The notes under the pieces were generated by a model that was given only the letters and a program-made list of their open reading frames with translations, ran no database searches and was not told the origin of the DNA. The translations under genes were made by a program, and so were the position numbers. Shown here in pieces: positions 45,605-58,000 of a DNA stretch of 64,000 nt (the stretch's first letter is position 1; each line of letters starts with the position of its first letter). The DNA is from Pseudopithomyces maydicus (Eukaryota; Ascomycota; Dothideomycetes; Pleosporales; Didymosphaeriaceae), in contig JANTUC010000015.1 in NCBI GenBank assembly GCA_026873275.1, positions 372,001 to 436,000 on the forward strand, written 5' to 3'.

Positions 45605-47071
45605 TCATCTATCTGAGTGTTGCTGAAGTGTCGCTGGTGGGGGTATCAGTCCAATGTCGTCTCCTGTTGCATAACTCTGAGCAGCATCGCTCGCAGCACC
45701 AGACCCGCGCCGTTTCTCCTCCGTACATCCGCTCGATAAACTCATGTCTTCCATCGGCATAGTATTCTCCTTGTGCTCTGTTTGTACTTTTGCGACTCCA
45801 AAGAGGTGCGCTGACAGTTGTGATAACCTCCTGCTCATCACGGAAAACTCTTCTGTCTTCGTAATGCCTTCTTCTTGTGATGGTGATTTACCCCACCACA
45901 CACTGTGATGATCCGAATTGAAAAATGGGGATATCAGACTTCTAAGAGATTTTTGGGATGTAGGTGATGAAAGCTGTAGTGAGTCTGAGGAGTTCGAGGC
46001 GAATGTGGCAAGGAAGGCGTTCTGAAGATTCGAATCCTCCAGGGCGATCCTGCGGATGAGATTTGCCATGACCATCTCGATATTTAGTTTTACAAGAAAG
46101 GCCAGTGGATGAAATATTGCGTAGCTGCATCACGAAGTTAGATGGACGACGATAGATAGGTTTAGAGGATGGGTACATACACGAAGCCGTTTGGGATACT
46201 CATCGCACCAATTATCATGACGTCCATGAGTAACGAGATGATAATAATCCGCTCGTTGAAACGGACAAGGCGATTATACTTTTGAAGGCCATTAACGATG
46301 AGGTTTTTCTTGACTGTCCGGATGAAATAGAAGTTCAGTGCGCCATCCACCAGGAGATAGAGGCCTTTTTCTGTACGGTCCCAGATATTGTTGATGTGAA
46401 TAAAGCTGGGTGAAGTTAGTATAAGCTTTGTTGTCGACCAGATAGGTGGTCGAGTTAGCTGATATATGAAACATACCGTCGACTTATCTGCAGCCTCGCG
46501 GGAATCCAAATACAAAATACACTGATATTGAGCAGAGTAATGAAGACAGCCACAATAATAACGAGGATCCGTCCACGTTTTCGGTCGAGCAAAATTATGC
46601 GGATACGATTGATGATGATTTGAAGAAGCAGTTGGATCTGAATTGCCCAGAGGAACACTGTACGTAGTTTCAGCAAGCGCTTAAAGAAGGTGCATGAATC
46701 GAAAAGATCCAAGATTGAACAGGATAGTACGTACGTATCGACATGTAAAAGTAGAAGCTGGGTCTGATAACATATGTCAGATAGAGCATGCACTCAATAG
46801 CGATGATAATGCAAGCCACAAGCTCGATCCATATCATCCAGACGTATACGCTTCTCCATGGATTTTTCGAAGCCTTCGTTTGTTGGATCCCGATAAATAT
46901 CGCGAGTATCGCAAAAAGCATAGCTACACCAAACACCACTGATGCAACTGCTAGACTTCGCACCGTGGTCGGTTGCATTTCGAACTTGTGCGGGTCGATG
47001 AACGGGCCGAATGGCCGCAGTCTTGCGAATCCATCTGGATCGAAGATTTTCGAGCCTTCGTAGTCTGGCAT
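45605..47071 (-). CDS. Multi-span integral membrane protein, fungal family of unknown function
   Basis: Four exons: 47071-46735, 46657-46477, 46405-46181, 46124-45605 (420 aa; phases 1, 2, 2). It starts MPDYEGSKIFDPDGFARLRP. About seven hydrophobic helices are visible, including LAVASVVFGVAMLFAILAIF, IELVACIIIAIECMLYLTYV, FLWAIQIQLLLQII, VIIVAVFITLLNISVFCIWI, GLYLLVDGALNFYF and IIISLLMDVMIIGAMSIP. Conserved polar points inside the helices (IWDRTEKGLYLLVDGALN, FHPLAFLVKLNIEMVMANLI) recall the common fungal integral membrane protein family that resembles seven-helix receptors. Residues 280-420 are a Ser-rich cytosolic tail, plausible for phosphorylation. Ligand or transport role unknown. Confidence 0.87.
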
Positions 47072-48448
47072 ACCGAGTGACGGGGTGGTGGCGCAATGAA
47101 GTAGAGCAGCATGGCACAGCTGCAATGGTGAAATAGAGGTGAGCGGGGAACGGTCAGCTATGGGGCTTCTAGGTGGTCAGAGGCGAACTCGACGGCTTGG
47201 ACGCCCTGCAGGAGCATTGATATGTTGAGCAGCAGGTTCGTCCCAGGGTTCCAGGAGGCTAGCGAGTGGAAACTCAACGGCGGTTTTCATGGACCACAAT
47301 GTTGATCCAAAGCATGGGGGATTCGTCAATGATCTGCATTCAGAAACTGATGCGTGCGAATCATTGCTCGTGCGATCTACCGGTGGACGGGAGCTAGCGG
47401 TCGGTCTATCCCCCGCAGCCCGCAATTGGTGTCCATGCACGCAGCTCGCAAAGTGTTTTGGCCACCTCGAACTAGTGACATCAGTTTTGAGCCCTCGCCT
47501 CGATTGCTTATCGCTCGGATCGAAATCTAATGGTCGATCGATATTTCAGATGCTTTGCCTTGTCGAGGTCAACTTCAACTTGGCGGCGGAGAGTGAGACA
47601 ATGGGATATGATTACATATCACGTAGAAGGAACATGGAAAAAACGTTGTACGGTACAGAATATCGCTAGTGTACCGGGGGATTGCGGGATCGAGGCACGG
47701 GAGCGGTGAGTAGTAGTGGGAGCTTCACCGCAACGGCTGGTCGAGCGGAACCATCCTCACAGCCGAGGGTGAACATTGTTTACCTCCACCCTGACAACTG
47801 CCGAGCAAGCCTCTTTTTCTCTCGGGCTACAGCTGAGAGTATGTTTCTAGTACCAATCGTATGTATAGAATGGTAAATGTTGTCCGAGACATCTAATTTC
47901 ATGAGAGCCCAAATGGGGAACATGGCTTCAGTTGCCATGGCTATATCACAGCCACACGTTCATTTGCAAGAGAATACTGTTGCGCGATATATTAGCCACC
48001 TGTACCTAGGTATGTGTATATGCACGTGATCATCTAGTTGCCCCGGTGTTCGTGTTGAGTGGTTTCAGAACGCCAAAAGCTTATTAGTGCAGTCCAATAA
48101 TTCGAACATTTCCTCGGAGTTATGTTTCAGAGTGCACCATCATCATCATGTGGCTTCTATCGAGGATTGAGGGAATTTTCTTTTCTTTGTGAATGACCTG
48201 ATCATATGACAGCTAAGGCTGGATCTTCACCGGTATTTGTAGGCTACCAAGTAACAGGCAGCAAAATCTGAATCGTTGAAGGCGTCTAGATTTTAATGGT
48301 TTGAACTTCTGGCCTCACCGTCTATAGACACGCAGCCAACCGGGCTATCGAAGTTTCATCCCTATCCACACCACCATATTCAAAAAGAACAGAATACTCC
48401 ACCGTTTTCCCCATCCACTCTATATGGCCCCACTGTTCCAGCCATCTC
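47072..48448. other. Intergenic, about 1.4 kb
   Basis: Promoter of the membrane protein gene and 3' flank of the protease gene. No supported coding region. Confidence 0.5.
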
Positions 48449-49680
48449 TTACCGCTTATTCCCCGGATGCTTTTGTGTGTACTTGTCATACGCCGCTTGA
48501 TCCCACGCATAAAAGCGTTTGACAAATTCTGCATCCTTTCGAGATGGCTTCTGCGCCGCATGAAACATCGTCTCACTTCCAGGAATCTTGTTTCCATTTG
48601 CGTCCTTCTTGATTGCAACCAGGACAGCGGTATCGATTCGATCATAAGGGCTGTGAGCGCTACCGTGAAACGAATCGTACATCATGATGGAGTTAATGTC
48701 GAGCCCGCCTGGTCCATCGAGGGCAGGTTTGGTATTGATGTCGAGCCCAGCACCCTTGATGTAAGGGAAGCTCGGGGAACTATATTCCTTGGCCTTTTCG
48801 TAGTTCTCGCAAAGAGCCTTTCTGGCCTCATCGAACGACACGCCCTCTTTGGCAACCATTTCGTTTATCGTGGGGACTATGTTTAGGAGATTCATGCAGC
48901 GGAATTCCAGATAGTCGTCCCGGTCCCAGCGCTGATGCTCGTGGACCAGACCTAAAGCTGAAAAGTTGTTAGTACCATGGCAAATGGATGACTGGCCTAT
49001 GAGAACTTACCGTGCCCGAGTTCGTGCGCGATGTCCGCCGGAGAAGCATATTCGGTCATACGCAACCAGTTGGTGCCTGCTCCAGCCTTGGGATCATTGT
49101 AGTGGGCATATCCCAAGGAGGCCTCAGCGTTGAAACCAGGATGCGGCATCCAGTGAATTGCGAGCGTGTCCGGTGGCCAACTGTCGAAGTCCCAGTCACA
49201 TTCAGAGTTCTGGAGGTTGTATGAACGGCAGCACCAGATTTCCGAATTGCCAGGCTCGCGGAATCCAAGAGAGTGTTCACGTTTTACGGCTGCACCTCCG
49301 CCCAAAACTTCTGCCCAAAGATTTATGCCTGATCGAATCATGCATTCGTTGGACCCGAGCCGCTGGTAGGTATTCCGATCGACATAACAATATGGTATTG
49401 TGCGGACGTAGCCTTGGTCTTTCTTCCAAATCGTGCTTCGCATTGGCCACGGCTGCAGTTGCATAGTGAAGGTGCCACTTGAAGTGATCACTGTTTTTTG
49501 TATGCGCTGTAAGTACGTGCTTCTTTCGGGAGTGAAGACTTATGACTTACGTTCTGCGTATCGTTTGCCCATAGCTGGAGTCGTAGCATTTATGCTGAAG
49601 TCACCGATCATACCCCAACTCGAGGCAATAGCAAGTTGCGCCGAGGCAATGCATGCCACAAGAAGATTGAGAAGCTTCAT
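48449..49680 (-). CDS. Secreted astacin-like zinc metalloprotease
   Basis: Three exons: 49680-49551, 49490-49011, 48957-48449 (372 aa). Signal peptide MKLLNLLVACIASAQLAIAS. The second intron falls inside the active site; splicing gives HELGHALGLVHEHQR (His199, Glu200, His203, His209), the HExxHxxGxxH zinc site with the extra Glu typical of astacins (M12A). The Met-turn SIMMYDS lies near residue 290. Six or more Cys in the N-terminal catalytic half suggest disulfides. For intron 1 only the acceptor AAACAG at 49491 keeps phase; the nearer TTACAG does not. There is no clear long propeptide, so the mode of latency is unclear. The C-terminal 80 residues are Lys/Asp-rich. Astacins are common in animals and scattered in fungi. 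Confidence 0.9.
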
Positions 49681-50863
49681 CGTTCTCAGCTGTGGGCTGA
49701 AAAGTGTGATCTCTTCACAGGGGTGAAATTGGTGAATAGAAAGCGAAGGGTTTCGTGTTAAGTTTACCGGAGTCATGTTTCAAGGCAGGTAGAAATAAAT
49801 ACCTTCCCTAGCGAAGGTTGAAATTATGTAAAAGAAGACACGGACCGCGTTTTGTTTGTCCTATCAGAGCGACAAACGCGCCTCTTCTCTGGCTATTCAA
49901 CTTTACTTACACTTACAGACCACTTCGTCCTTTTTATCAAAGAAGTGTCACCCAGTAGACCAAAGGTCAGCGACAGTTCGAAATATAAGAGAGCAATAAG
50001 ATCAACATCATAAGAGCACGCAATCTTCCTTGCTTTCAAATTATGGAGCAAAATGTAAACACCTCCACTATCTAGACAAAAGCCATATACAGATCGCCAC
50101 ACATAGTACATGGTGGCATTTCCCCCACCAAAAGATCAATAAATATATACAAAAGAGTTGGAAGACAGTCAACTAGTTTGAATCAATAAGTAGACACTCG
50201 TTTTTACATTCTAGTCACTAACTACCTTCCACCTGCACAGCGCCACTCCAATCTAGCTCTGAACCACAAGAATTGATCTAAGCAGTAGGATTCCAGAAGT
50301 ACACATTTAACCCCAATTGTATAGAATAAACTATTTACAATACTCACCTCTACCATCTACTCACCACTCAGCCCGTCACACCACCCTAAAAACTATCCAT
50401 AATGAAGATTCCCAAACAGCCAAGTAAACAACCAAGCCTTTCACTCTTTGTCCCGATCCCACCGACTACATCACGAAGATCGGAAACAAACACAGCTATA
50501 CAGCCTAAGCCCTCTAGTTTCTCCACTGCAACCTTCATCAAGCCCCGCCGGGCGAGCGATTAACCAATAGGAATTGATATCTTTTCATCTACCTCAGGGA
50601 AAAGAGTATGGTCAGGGCTATCCAAATAGCACCGAAGATATATGGGGGAAGATGGAGAAGGAAAACACAGGGTATCGCGGCTATACCTGGCATCTGTTTC
50701 TGCACCTACCATCCCACACCGCATCCGCATCCCCTCCCCTCCAAGCAACTACCTACCCTCACCCTCCACCTCCCCCAAATCCAAATGCCCCAAACTATCC
50801 ACCTCGCCCTCCTCCTCCCCAAACACCCCCTCGGCACGACAACCCCCCACTTTCTACACTCAG
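49681..50863. other. Intergenic, about 1.2 kb
   Basis: Protease promoter and 3' flank of the F-box-like gene. C-rich at 50.7-50.85 kb, generating shadow frames. No gene seen. Confidence 0.5.
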
Positions 50864-52476
50864 TTAGAATCCTCCTCCTCTCCGTAGCATACTTCTCGCT
50901 CCGCAGATACCCCCCGCCCTCCTCCACATAACCTCGGGGTCCCCCACGCCGCCCTCCTCCCACCCATACTCCTCCCACTCCTCCTTGAAGCGCTCCTCTT
51001 GCCCCATGAGCGTCAGCGCGGCCGCCGTCCACGCATAGATACACGCCAACTCGCTGCTGCCTATGAACTCGCTGAAGAAGTCCTCCATGCTGTCCGTCTC
51101 GGTGGTAGCGCCCTGCCGCATGAGGCGGATGCTGCGGACGCCCCAGAAGGCCGCCTCGTCCGGGCGCTGCAGGTGGAGGTAGGTGTGGACGACGCGGGCG
51201 ACGAGGCGGATGCGCAGGACGACGCGGACCGTCATGGCGGCCTGGCCGGCGTACCGCCCGGCGTCGATGTCGTCTGCGAAGTGGCCGTCGGCGAGGACCT
51301 TGCGGCGGCGGCCTGCGATCTTGATGTGGATTGCGTCGAAGGCCGCGATGTAGGATGTGAGGGCCTGGGCGGGGTTGCCCGTGGCGAGGAGCAGGTCGCC
51401 TTGTTCGAGGCGGGTGGTGGAGAGCTCACAGGATTGCTGGACGGTGGGGTAGGGGGTTTCCATTAGGGCGCGGAGGGTTGCGATGGGCGCCGGGTCGTAG
51501 CCGTGGAAGGCGGTTTGGTAGAGGTCTTTCACGTCGCCGAAGGGGAGGAGGAGTTGGCGTTGGAGGGAGAGGGTGTGGGTTTTGGGGCTGTGGGGGAGTA
51601 GGGATCGCGGAGGGAGAAGGTGAGGCAGATTTGGGGGTTGAGGTTGTTGTAGTTGAGGGCGGAGTAGTACCAGACTTTTGTGAATTTGGGGAGGTCCTCG
51701 AGGAGGAGGATGATGGGGTGGTCGGGGACGGTGACGCCGTGGAGGGGGGCGGTGACCTGGACGAGGCCCGTGTGCTGGGTGAAGGAGTTGGCTTTGGTGC
51801 CGTGGGCGACGATGGGGACCTGGCCATCAGATCGGACGTGATGCACTGTGAGCGGTCAGCGTTACTCACAATGGTGCCTTGCCCAAGATCCGTACCAGCG
51901 TGCGGCCACGGGGTCTCGATCCGCACGAAGATGTTCTTCCTCCAGCTCCGAAGGGCCTCGACCCAGATTTGTTTGCTGGTTCTGAGGAGACTGAACTCGA
52001 ATTCATAACGTCCGCCAAGGCCATCCCCAATTTCGTATTCTTCCAGCCTGTCCTACCAAGCATTAGCCGCTTTTTCTACCTCTTCACCGTGCAGTCCGTA
52101 CTTGGGCGTTGAAATACTCGTCGTATACATGTTCGCGCAGCTCCTGTGGCAGTCTCATAAAGGGAAAGGGCTCATCCGGAACCGGCACTGGCTGCACGAC
52201 AGGCGCCCTCTGCCTTCTCAACTGCTCATCCAGACGATTGAACTCTGCTATGACATCCGACGATATGGACTCATCGTCGCCGTCCTCCTCCTCATCGCTC
52301 GCGTGCGCAAAGTAAAAAGCATCGACCGTGTTGGCGGTTCCGATGGCAATATCTACATGTATGGGCTCTCCAGGCGGGCTGCTGTAGGCGGGTGGCGGCG
52401 AGGAGGGGCGGCTGAGGGCGGCGTCGCTCCAGCCGCCATTGACGGGGTCTTGGGGACGCGGGCGGGAGCTCGCCAT
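50864..52476 (-). CDS. Unknown protein with F-box-like motif; one apparent frameshift
   Basis: Three exons: 52476-52102, 52052-51896, 51845-50864. Residues 1-100 are Pro/Ser/Glu-rich. A short F-box-like element, PFMRLPQELREHVYDEYF, begins near residue 107 and spans intron 1. Next is an alpha/beta stretch (YEFEFSLLRTSKQIWVEALR, IFVRIETPWPH), then TPR-like helices in the last 200 residues (SCELSTTRLEQGDLLLATGN, PAQALTSYIAAFDAIHIKI, RPDEAAFWGVRSIRLM). Around 51591-51602 the frame shifts: LTFSLRDPY must continue into HTLSLQRQLLLPFGDV, one base short, and the summed exons (1514 nt) are one short of a multiple of three. Restored length is about 504 aa. Function unknown; a ubiquitin-ligase adaptor is one guess. 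Confidence 0.75.
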
Positions 52477-53020
52477 GGTTTCTGCAGGAGAGGGAGGACT
52501 GGCTCAGTTGTGCCCTCGGGACGGCACGAAAGTTAATTGAGGCTGCTGATGATGAAACGTTCTGCTATTGGTGCCGCTTACTTCCCCGCATGCGCTCTAT
52601 CTCCGCTTAATTATGTCCGTGCCGGAGCTTGGATTCTTGTTGCCTGGCGCTCACAGCCCACTGCGACGCAAGCACTGCAGTCATTCTTATGTCGAGTTCG
52701 TCTCCAGCGCACCGGTAAGTGTGCTGGGTGCCGGTGTCATGGTAAGAGATGTAGCTTGGCAATTGAGCAACTTGTAATGATACAAATCTACGAGGACCAC
52801 GCGATCGCAGGCCAGCAAGGAATATATAAAACATTTTGTAGAAGAAGAGAGAAGGCTATTTGGACATCTCTAGAATGATGGGTATCACCCAACGTCATAT
52901 TGGTACATATGCAATACAATACATGTCTTTCAAAACCCACCCAATGCAATTCCGTCTTCTTCTCTCGAGAGTGGAAAACAACATCTTGTAGTACATCCCA
53001 AACGCCATTCCTCATGACCC
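52477..53020. other. Intergenic, about 540 bp
   Basis: Promoter of the F-box-like gene and 3' flank of TIM50. No gene seen. Confidence 0.5.
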
Positions 53021-54742
53021 TCAGTTTGTTTTATCCGCTTCGGGCGTGGCGGCAGGTGGGGGTGCCTGCGGCGTAGGTGCAGCAGCGCTGCCGCCGAACC
53101 AGCTCATGGCCCCACTCTTCATGTTCTTCATCTGCTCCTCCTGGAACTTCTTCTCTTCCTCGGCCATCTCCTTGAGCCACTTCTCGCCATTCTCGCGGAT
53201 CTCCTTGTCCATGCTCTCGTACTGTTTCCGGCCGATATCGCGGAAAATGTCGATCATCATCTTGCCTTGCGCCGTAGCCTCGGACATGTTGGTGCCGTCG
53301 GCCAGGATCATCTGACCCTGCTTCGCGCTTCCCATGCCGAGCGCACCCACGAAAGATCCGATGCTCTTCTTGCCCTTCTTGGCCTGCTCTGCTTCCAACT
53401 CCTTCATGTGTGCAGCACGCAGCTTGGCTTCTCTCTGCGCAAATTCTATAGGGATGTCCTTGCCTTCCATCGACTTGAGCGCCTGTCGCACATCGAAGTT
53501 GCCGCCACCTTGTTGCAACATGGCGAGATACTCGAGGAAGGGAATGAGGGATACCAGGCCCTTGTCACCGGGCTGTCCCTTCCACTTGGGAAGCACGATG
53601 GCGTTCTCGGGCTGTGCCTTCACGTGCGAAGGATCCGTGTCGATGATGATGGTTCTCGATAGATCACGGTTCAAGTGCGAAAGATCCTAACCATGTTAAT
53701 TATGCGTCGGTCGCAAGTTTGCGGGGACGTACCTTGATGTAGTCACCGCCCTCGTAGCGAGTTGCCTCACGGAACAGAGGCCACATGACGATGCGGTAAG
53801 GGTCGAGCTTGCGGATGATGGGGTCTGCGTCCATGGACTTGGCGGATGTGAAGATGACCAGCTCGTAGTACTGGCTCAAGTAGCGGAGGAAGTAGTCGAC
53901 GCCAGGGCGCTTTGCCGTGCGCCAGCCGTGCTTGGTGGTCCACTCGGAGTGCACCAGCAGATCCTCCAGACTCAGCACAAGGGTCAGCGGGGGCATCATC
54001 TCGACCTCTGGCAGGAGCTTCTGGAAGGTAGGCTCGGTGTAGTAGCTCATCTCGCCGCCGATGCGGGCCTTTGCGCGCTTGTACATGAGGGCTGGGGTCC
54101 AGCCATTGGGCGCGTCGATATGCTTCTTCTCCTCATCCTCGCTGTCCCAGTTCCTGCACAGGAAAGCGCCGCCCACACCTCCAAAGACGGCGAAGGCGAT
54201 GTACGACCAGTTGGCCACCTTGTTGCGCCTCCTGTCTGTGCTCGTCTCGTATGCGGATTTGGGCAGCTCGCCGCCTTCCCGGCCAGGACCCGCTGGGCTG
54301 TCAGGGTCCTCGGTGATGTTGGGGTCTTGTGCGCCCGCCCGTGACTTGGCCCCAGCCTCGCCAAATTCTGCGCCGAACGATGATGGGATGCCATAGCGCA
54401 GATCAGGCAGGGGCTTCTGTGGCTGCGGGGGTCTCCTGGTGCGGGCTCTGCCTCGGGCGAGGTCTGCTGTGGCTGGCCAGGGCCCGGCTGCTGTGTCGGG
54501 GTGGTGTTGCGCTCCGGTGCGGCCTGGGCATCGAACTCGGGCTGCTCCTCGTGCACGGGGTTGTTGGTCGTCTTGGAGGACTTGCCGAACTTGATGGGGT
54601 CAGATGGCTTCCATGTGTTGTTCCGGCCGGGCTTGTTGGCATAGCAGCGTATGCGCTGCGAGGTGGAAGCTACGGGAGCTATGCGAGGGGCGTGGAGGGC
54701 ATTTTGGGTGCGCAGCGAGCGGGAGGCTGCGCGCACAAACAT
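53021..54742 (-). CDS. TIM50: TIM50, mitochondrial import inner membrane translocase subunit; one apparent frameshift
   Basis: Two exons: 54742-53733 and 53686-53021. TIM50 is the TIM23-complex receptor that hands presequence proteins from TOM to the inner-membrane channel. It starts with an Arg/Ser-rich presequence (MFVRAASRSLRTQNALHAPR), then a Pro/Gln-rich linker. A membrane helix follows (NWSYIAFAVFGGVGGAFL) and then the FCP1/NIF-like domain, with LVLSLEDLLVHSEWTTKHGW in place of the phosphatase DxDxT motif, then KRPGVDYFLRYLSQYYELVI. The C-terminal tail is Pro/Ala-rich after an acidic coiled segment. At about 54428-54440 the frame slips by one base before PLPDLRYGIPSSFGAEFG. Exon 1 (1010 nt) is one short of a multiple of three. 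Restored length is about 558 aa. Confidence 0.93.
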
Positions 54743-55030
54743 GGCGATTGCGGGGGGTGGTGGGAACTACAAATTACAAGGAAGTGAAGAGGTACAATAC
54801 ATGGAATGAAAGAATTGGAGGCGTCGAAGGATGGTCGCGCGGTGGTGACGCTAGCTGCGGTCTCCCGATACAACTATTTTTCTGACGAAATGCGCCAAGC
54901 AGACGCACGGGCGGCGGCGAGGGTAAAGCAACAGGTGGCCATCCCGGCACGCCGCGAGAGCCTCTCTGACCGACCCCGCAGGCCTCTTCCTTCTCGGCTT
55001 CCATGTCGCCAGACGCGGGCTCTCTTGGGC

Positions 55031-58000
55031 ATGCACGCTTCTGCACCGCCGCCTCCCCGACGCGCCCCAGAGCCCGCGGGAGCGCGCCCACTCCGCCTCG
55101 CATGGACCCTGCTTCTGTGCCTCTGCTGCTGGGCGACCCTCGCCTGTGGCATGCCCGATGAGACCATCTCGAGTCTGAGACAAGAGACCATAGACATCTT
55201 CTACCACGGCTACCATGGCTACATGAAATACGCCTTTCCCGAGGACGAATTGCGCCCCCTCAGCTGCACGCCCTTGACCCGCGACCGCCACAACCCCTCC
55301 CACATCGAGGTCAACGATGTGCTGGGCAACTACTCCCTGACCCTGATCGACAGCCTGTCGACCCTCGCCATCATCGCCTCCTCCCTCCACCGGCCAAACG
55401 CGGGCGGAACAAGCCGCTGGAGGATTTCCAGGACGGCATCAAGGCGCTGGTGGAAAACTATGGAGACGGCTCCGAGGGTCCAGCTGGTCAGGGAAAGAGA
55501 GCGCGGGGTTTGACCTGGACAGCAAGGTCCAAGTTTTTGAGACGGTCATCCGCGGCGTCGGGGGCCTGCTGAGCGCCCATCAGTTCGCAGTGGGCGACCT
55601 GCCCATCCGCGGATACGAGGCAAAAGTGCAGAAGAAGAAGGGCAAGGAGGGCATCGTCTGGCGCAACGGGTTGGTCTACGATGGACAGCTGCTTCGTCTG
55701 GCTACCGATCTCGCCGAGCGGCTCCTGCCCGCTTTCCACACCGCGACTGGTCTTCCATACCCACGAGTGAACCTCCGGCACGGCGTCCCCTTCTACGCCA
55801 ACTCGCCCTACAATAACGACGCCGAGCATGGACAGTGCAGCAAGGATGCAAAGGACCAGGGCACCGAGATCACCGAGACGTGCAGCGCTGGTGCCGGCAG
55901 TCTTGTCCTGGAGTTCACCACCCTCAGCCGCCTAACCGGCGACCCACGTTTCGAGGTTGCTGCCAAAGACGCATTTTGGGCCGTTTGGCACAGGAGAACC
56001 ACCATCGGGCTGATAGGAGCTGGCATAGATGCAGAGACGGGCCAGTGGGTCTCGCCCTACACTGGTATCGGCGCAGGCATCGACAGCTTCTTTGAGTATG
56101 CTCTCAAATCACACATTTTGCTTTCGGGATTACCTTTCGATGCAGAGCACGCCCATCTCGACTCCCCGGATGCTTTTCTGAGGACATGGCAAGACTCGCA
56201 CGAAGCAATCAGCAGACAGATATACCGAGGGCCTCAGCACCAACACCCCCATTATTTCCAGGTAGATCTCTATACTGGTGCCATGCGTGCATTCTGGATC
56301 GACAGTCTAAGCGCCTTTTACCAAGGCGTTTTGACTATGGCTGGAGAGCTGGATGAGGCTATCGAGACTCATCTGCTCCATACCGCTCTTTGGACCCGAT
56401 ATTCTGCTATGCCTGAGAGATGGTCAACAGCGACGGGAAACATCGAGAGCGGTTTGCGATGGTGGCCTGGCCGACCCGAGTTCATCGAATCCAACTGGTA
56501 CTTGTATCGCGCCACCCAAGATCCCTGGTATCTGTATGTGGCCGAGATGATTCAACGCGACATTAAAAGGCGATGTTGGACAAAGTGCGGCTGGGCCGGG
56601 CTACACGATGTTCGCAGCGGGGAACTGAGTGACCGCATGGAAAGCTTCTTCTTAGGCGAAACGGCCAAGTACCTCTTTCTCACTTTTGATCCTTCGCACC
56701 CGCTCAACACGTGGGATGCGCCATATGTTTTCACGACCGAGGGTCATCCGTTGATTATCCCGAAACGGTTACGACCGCCCAAGCATGTTCGACAGCCCGA
56801 GACCGTTCTTGAGCACCAGCCTGCTCTTGGCACATGTCCGCTCCCGCCTGCGCGCCTTCCTTTTAGTATTTCTGCAACCGCTGCGCGATCCGACATCTTC
56901 CACGCCGCAAGCCTTGCTCGACTCCACCAAATGCCGACAAGAGAAACGCTAGAGTCACCATTAGTAGAGTTCAGCACTGATCATCCAAGTATATCCGTTT
57001 CCGATATACAGTCACCTTCCAATTATACCTACTATCCCTGGACACTCCCGCCCGAACTCGTTCCACACAATGCTACAAGCTCAAAGATGACTGTCCGTGC
57101 CACCTTCGACCTATCGTTCCCCAACCTACCAAGTAACTTGCAATCGGGGACATTGCAGCGGGTGCATGAAGGTATCCTGGTCAATTCCATGAGCGGGGTA
57201 CGGCTCGGTATGGTGAAGGAACCAGAGGTCCATCCTTTTGAGCGAGAGATGACCTTGGACGAGCAGTTCCGCATCTACGCCATTTCCAACGTCGCCCTTG
57301 GTCGCGACGAAAAAGTCTACATGTCGCGTTCAACTATTGACAGCTTCAATCCTACGGATCCCTTCTTCACGCGTACACGTGATGGGGCGACTTTGGATCT
57401 TGTCGTTGATGTTCCTCCTGAGCCTGCGGTTACGCCTCCATCTAGTGCTTTGTCAGAGCTGCTCGACGATGCGGTCGATGGCATAAGTAACCTGTCCAAC
57501 ATGGAGATAATCGAACTAGACGTGGATGAAAACCAGCTCGCTAGTGGCGATTCCTACTTATCGTCTCTCCTGCAATCTCTCCAGGCATTACTTGCAGCAC
57601 CTTCGTCTTCTGCAACCCCTACGCCATCATCGTCTAGTAACCAGAAGCCTCTGAAAACTCAGCGCTTGTCTGTTGTGGGAACCTTGCCTATCGGTCCAGG
57701 ATCTGCGCCTCTCCCCGACGTTCCTGACTCGGATCCTACGTACAGCGAGTCGAAGCCTCTCCCTGGTCAACAATCTACATCCACCCAGGTACTCTGTGCG
57801 ACGACCGACTACCGCTGGACATTCCGAAGCATCACCAAATCATCGTGGTTCCAAGGGGTGGTTGCTCGTTCTCCGCAAAGCTGAGGAACATTCCCGCCTA
57901 CCCACCCAGCAGCTCAAGCCTACAAATGGTAATCATCGTAAGCTACCCCGAGCACGAAGGTGTCAAGTACCGTACCGAGAGCGACGTCGACGACCACCAC

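Noticed and set aside
51426..52008. 166- and 176-codon frames opposite or shifted to the F-box-like gene
   Set aside because: Pro/Ser- or Gly/Val-rich shadows of the coding strand.
54047..54430. C-terminal part of the 231-codon frame starting at the TIM50 ATG
   Set aside because: After about 54430 this frame is no longer TIM50; the family sequence continues in the neighbouring frame, so the frame's end is an artefact of the missing base.
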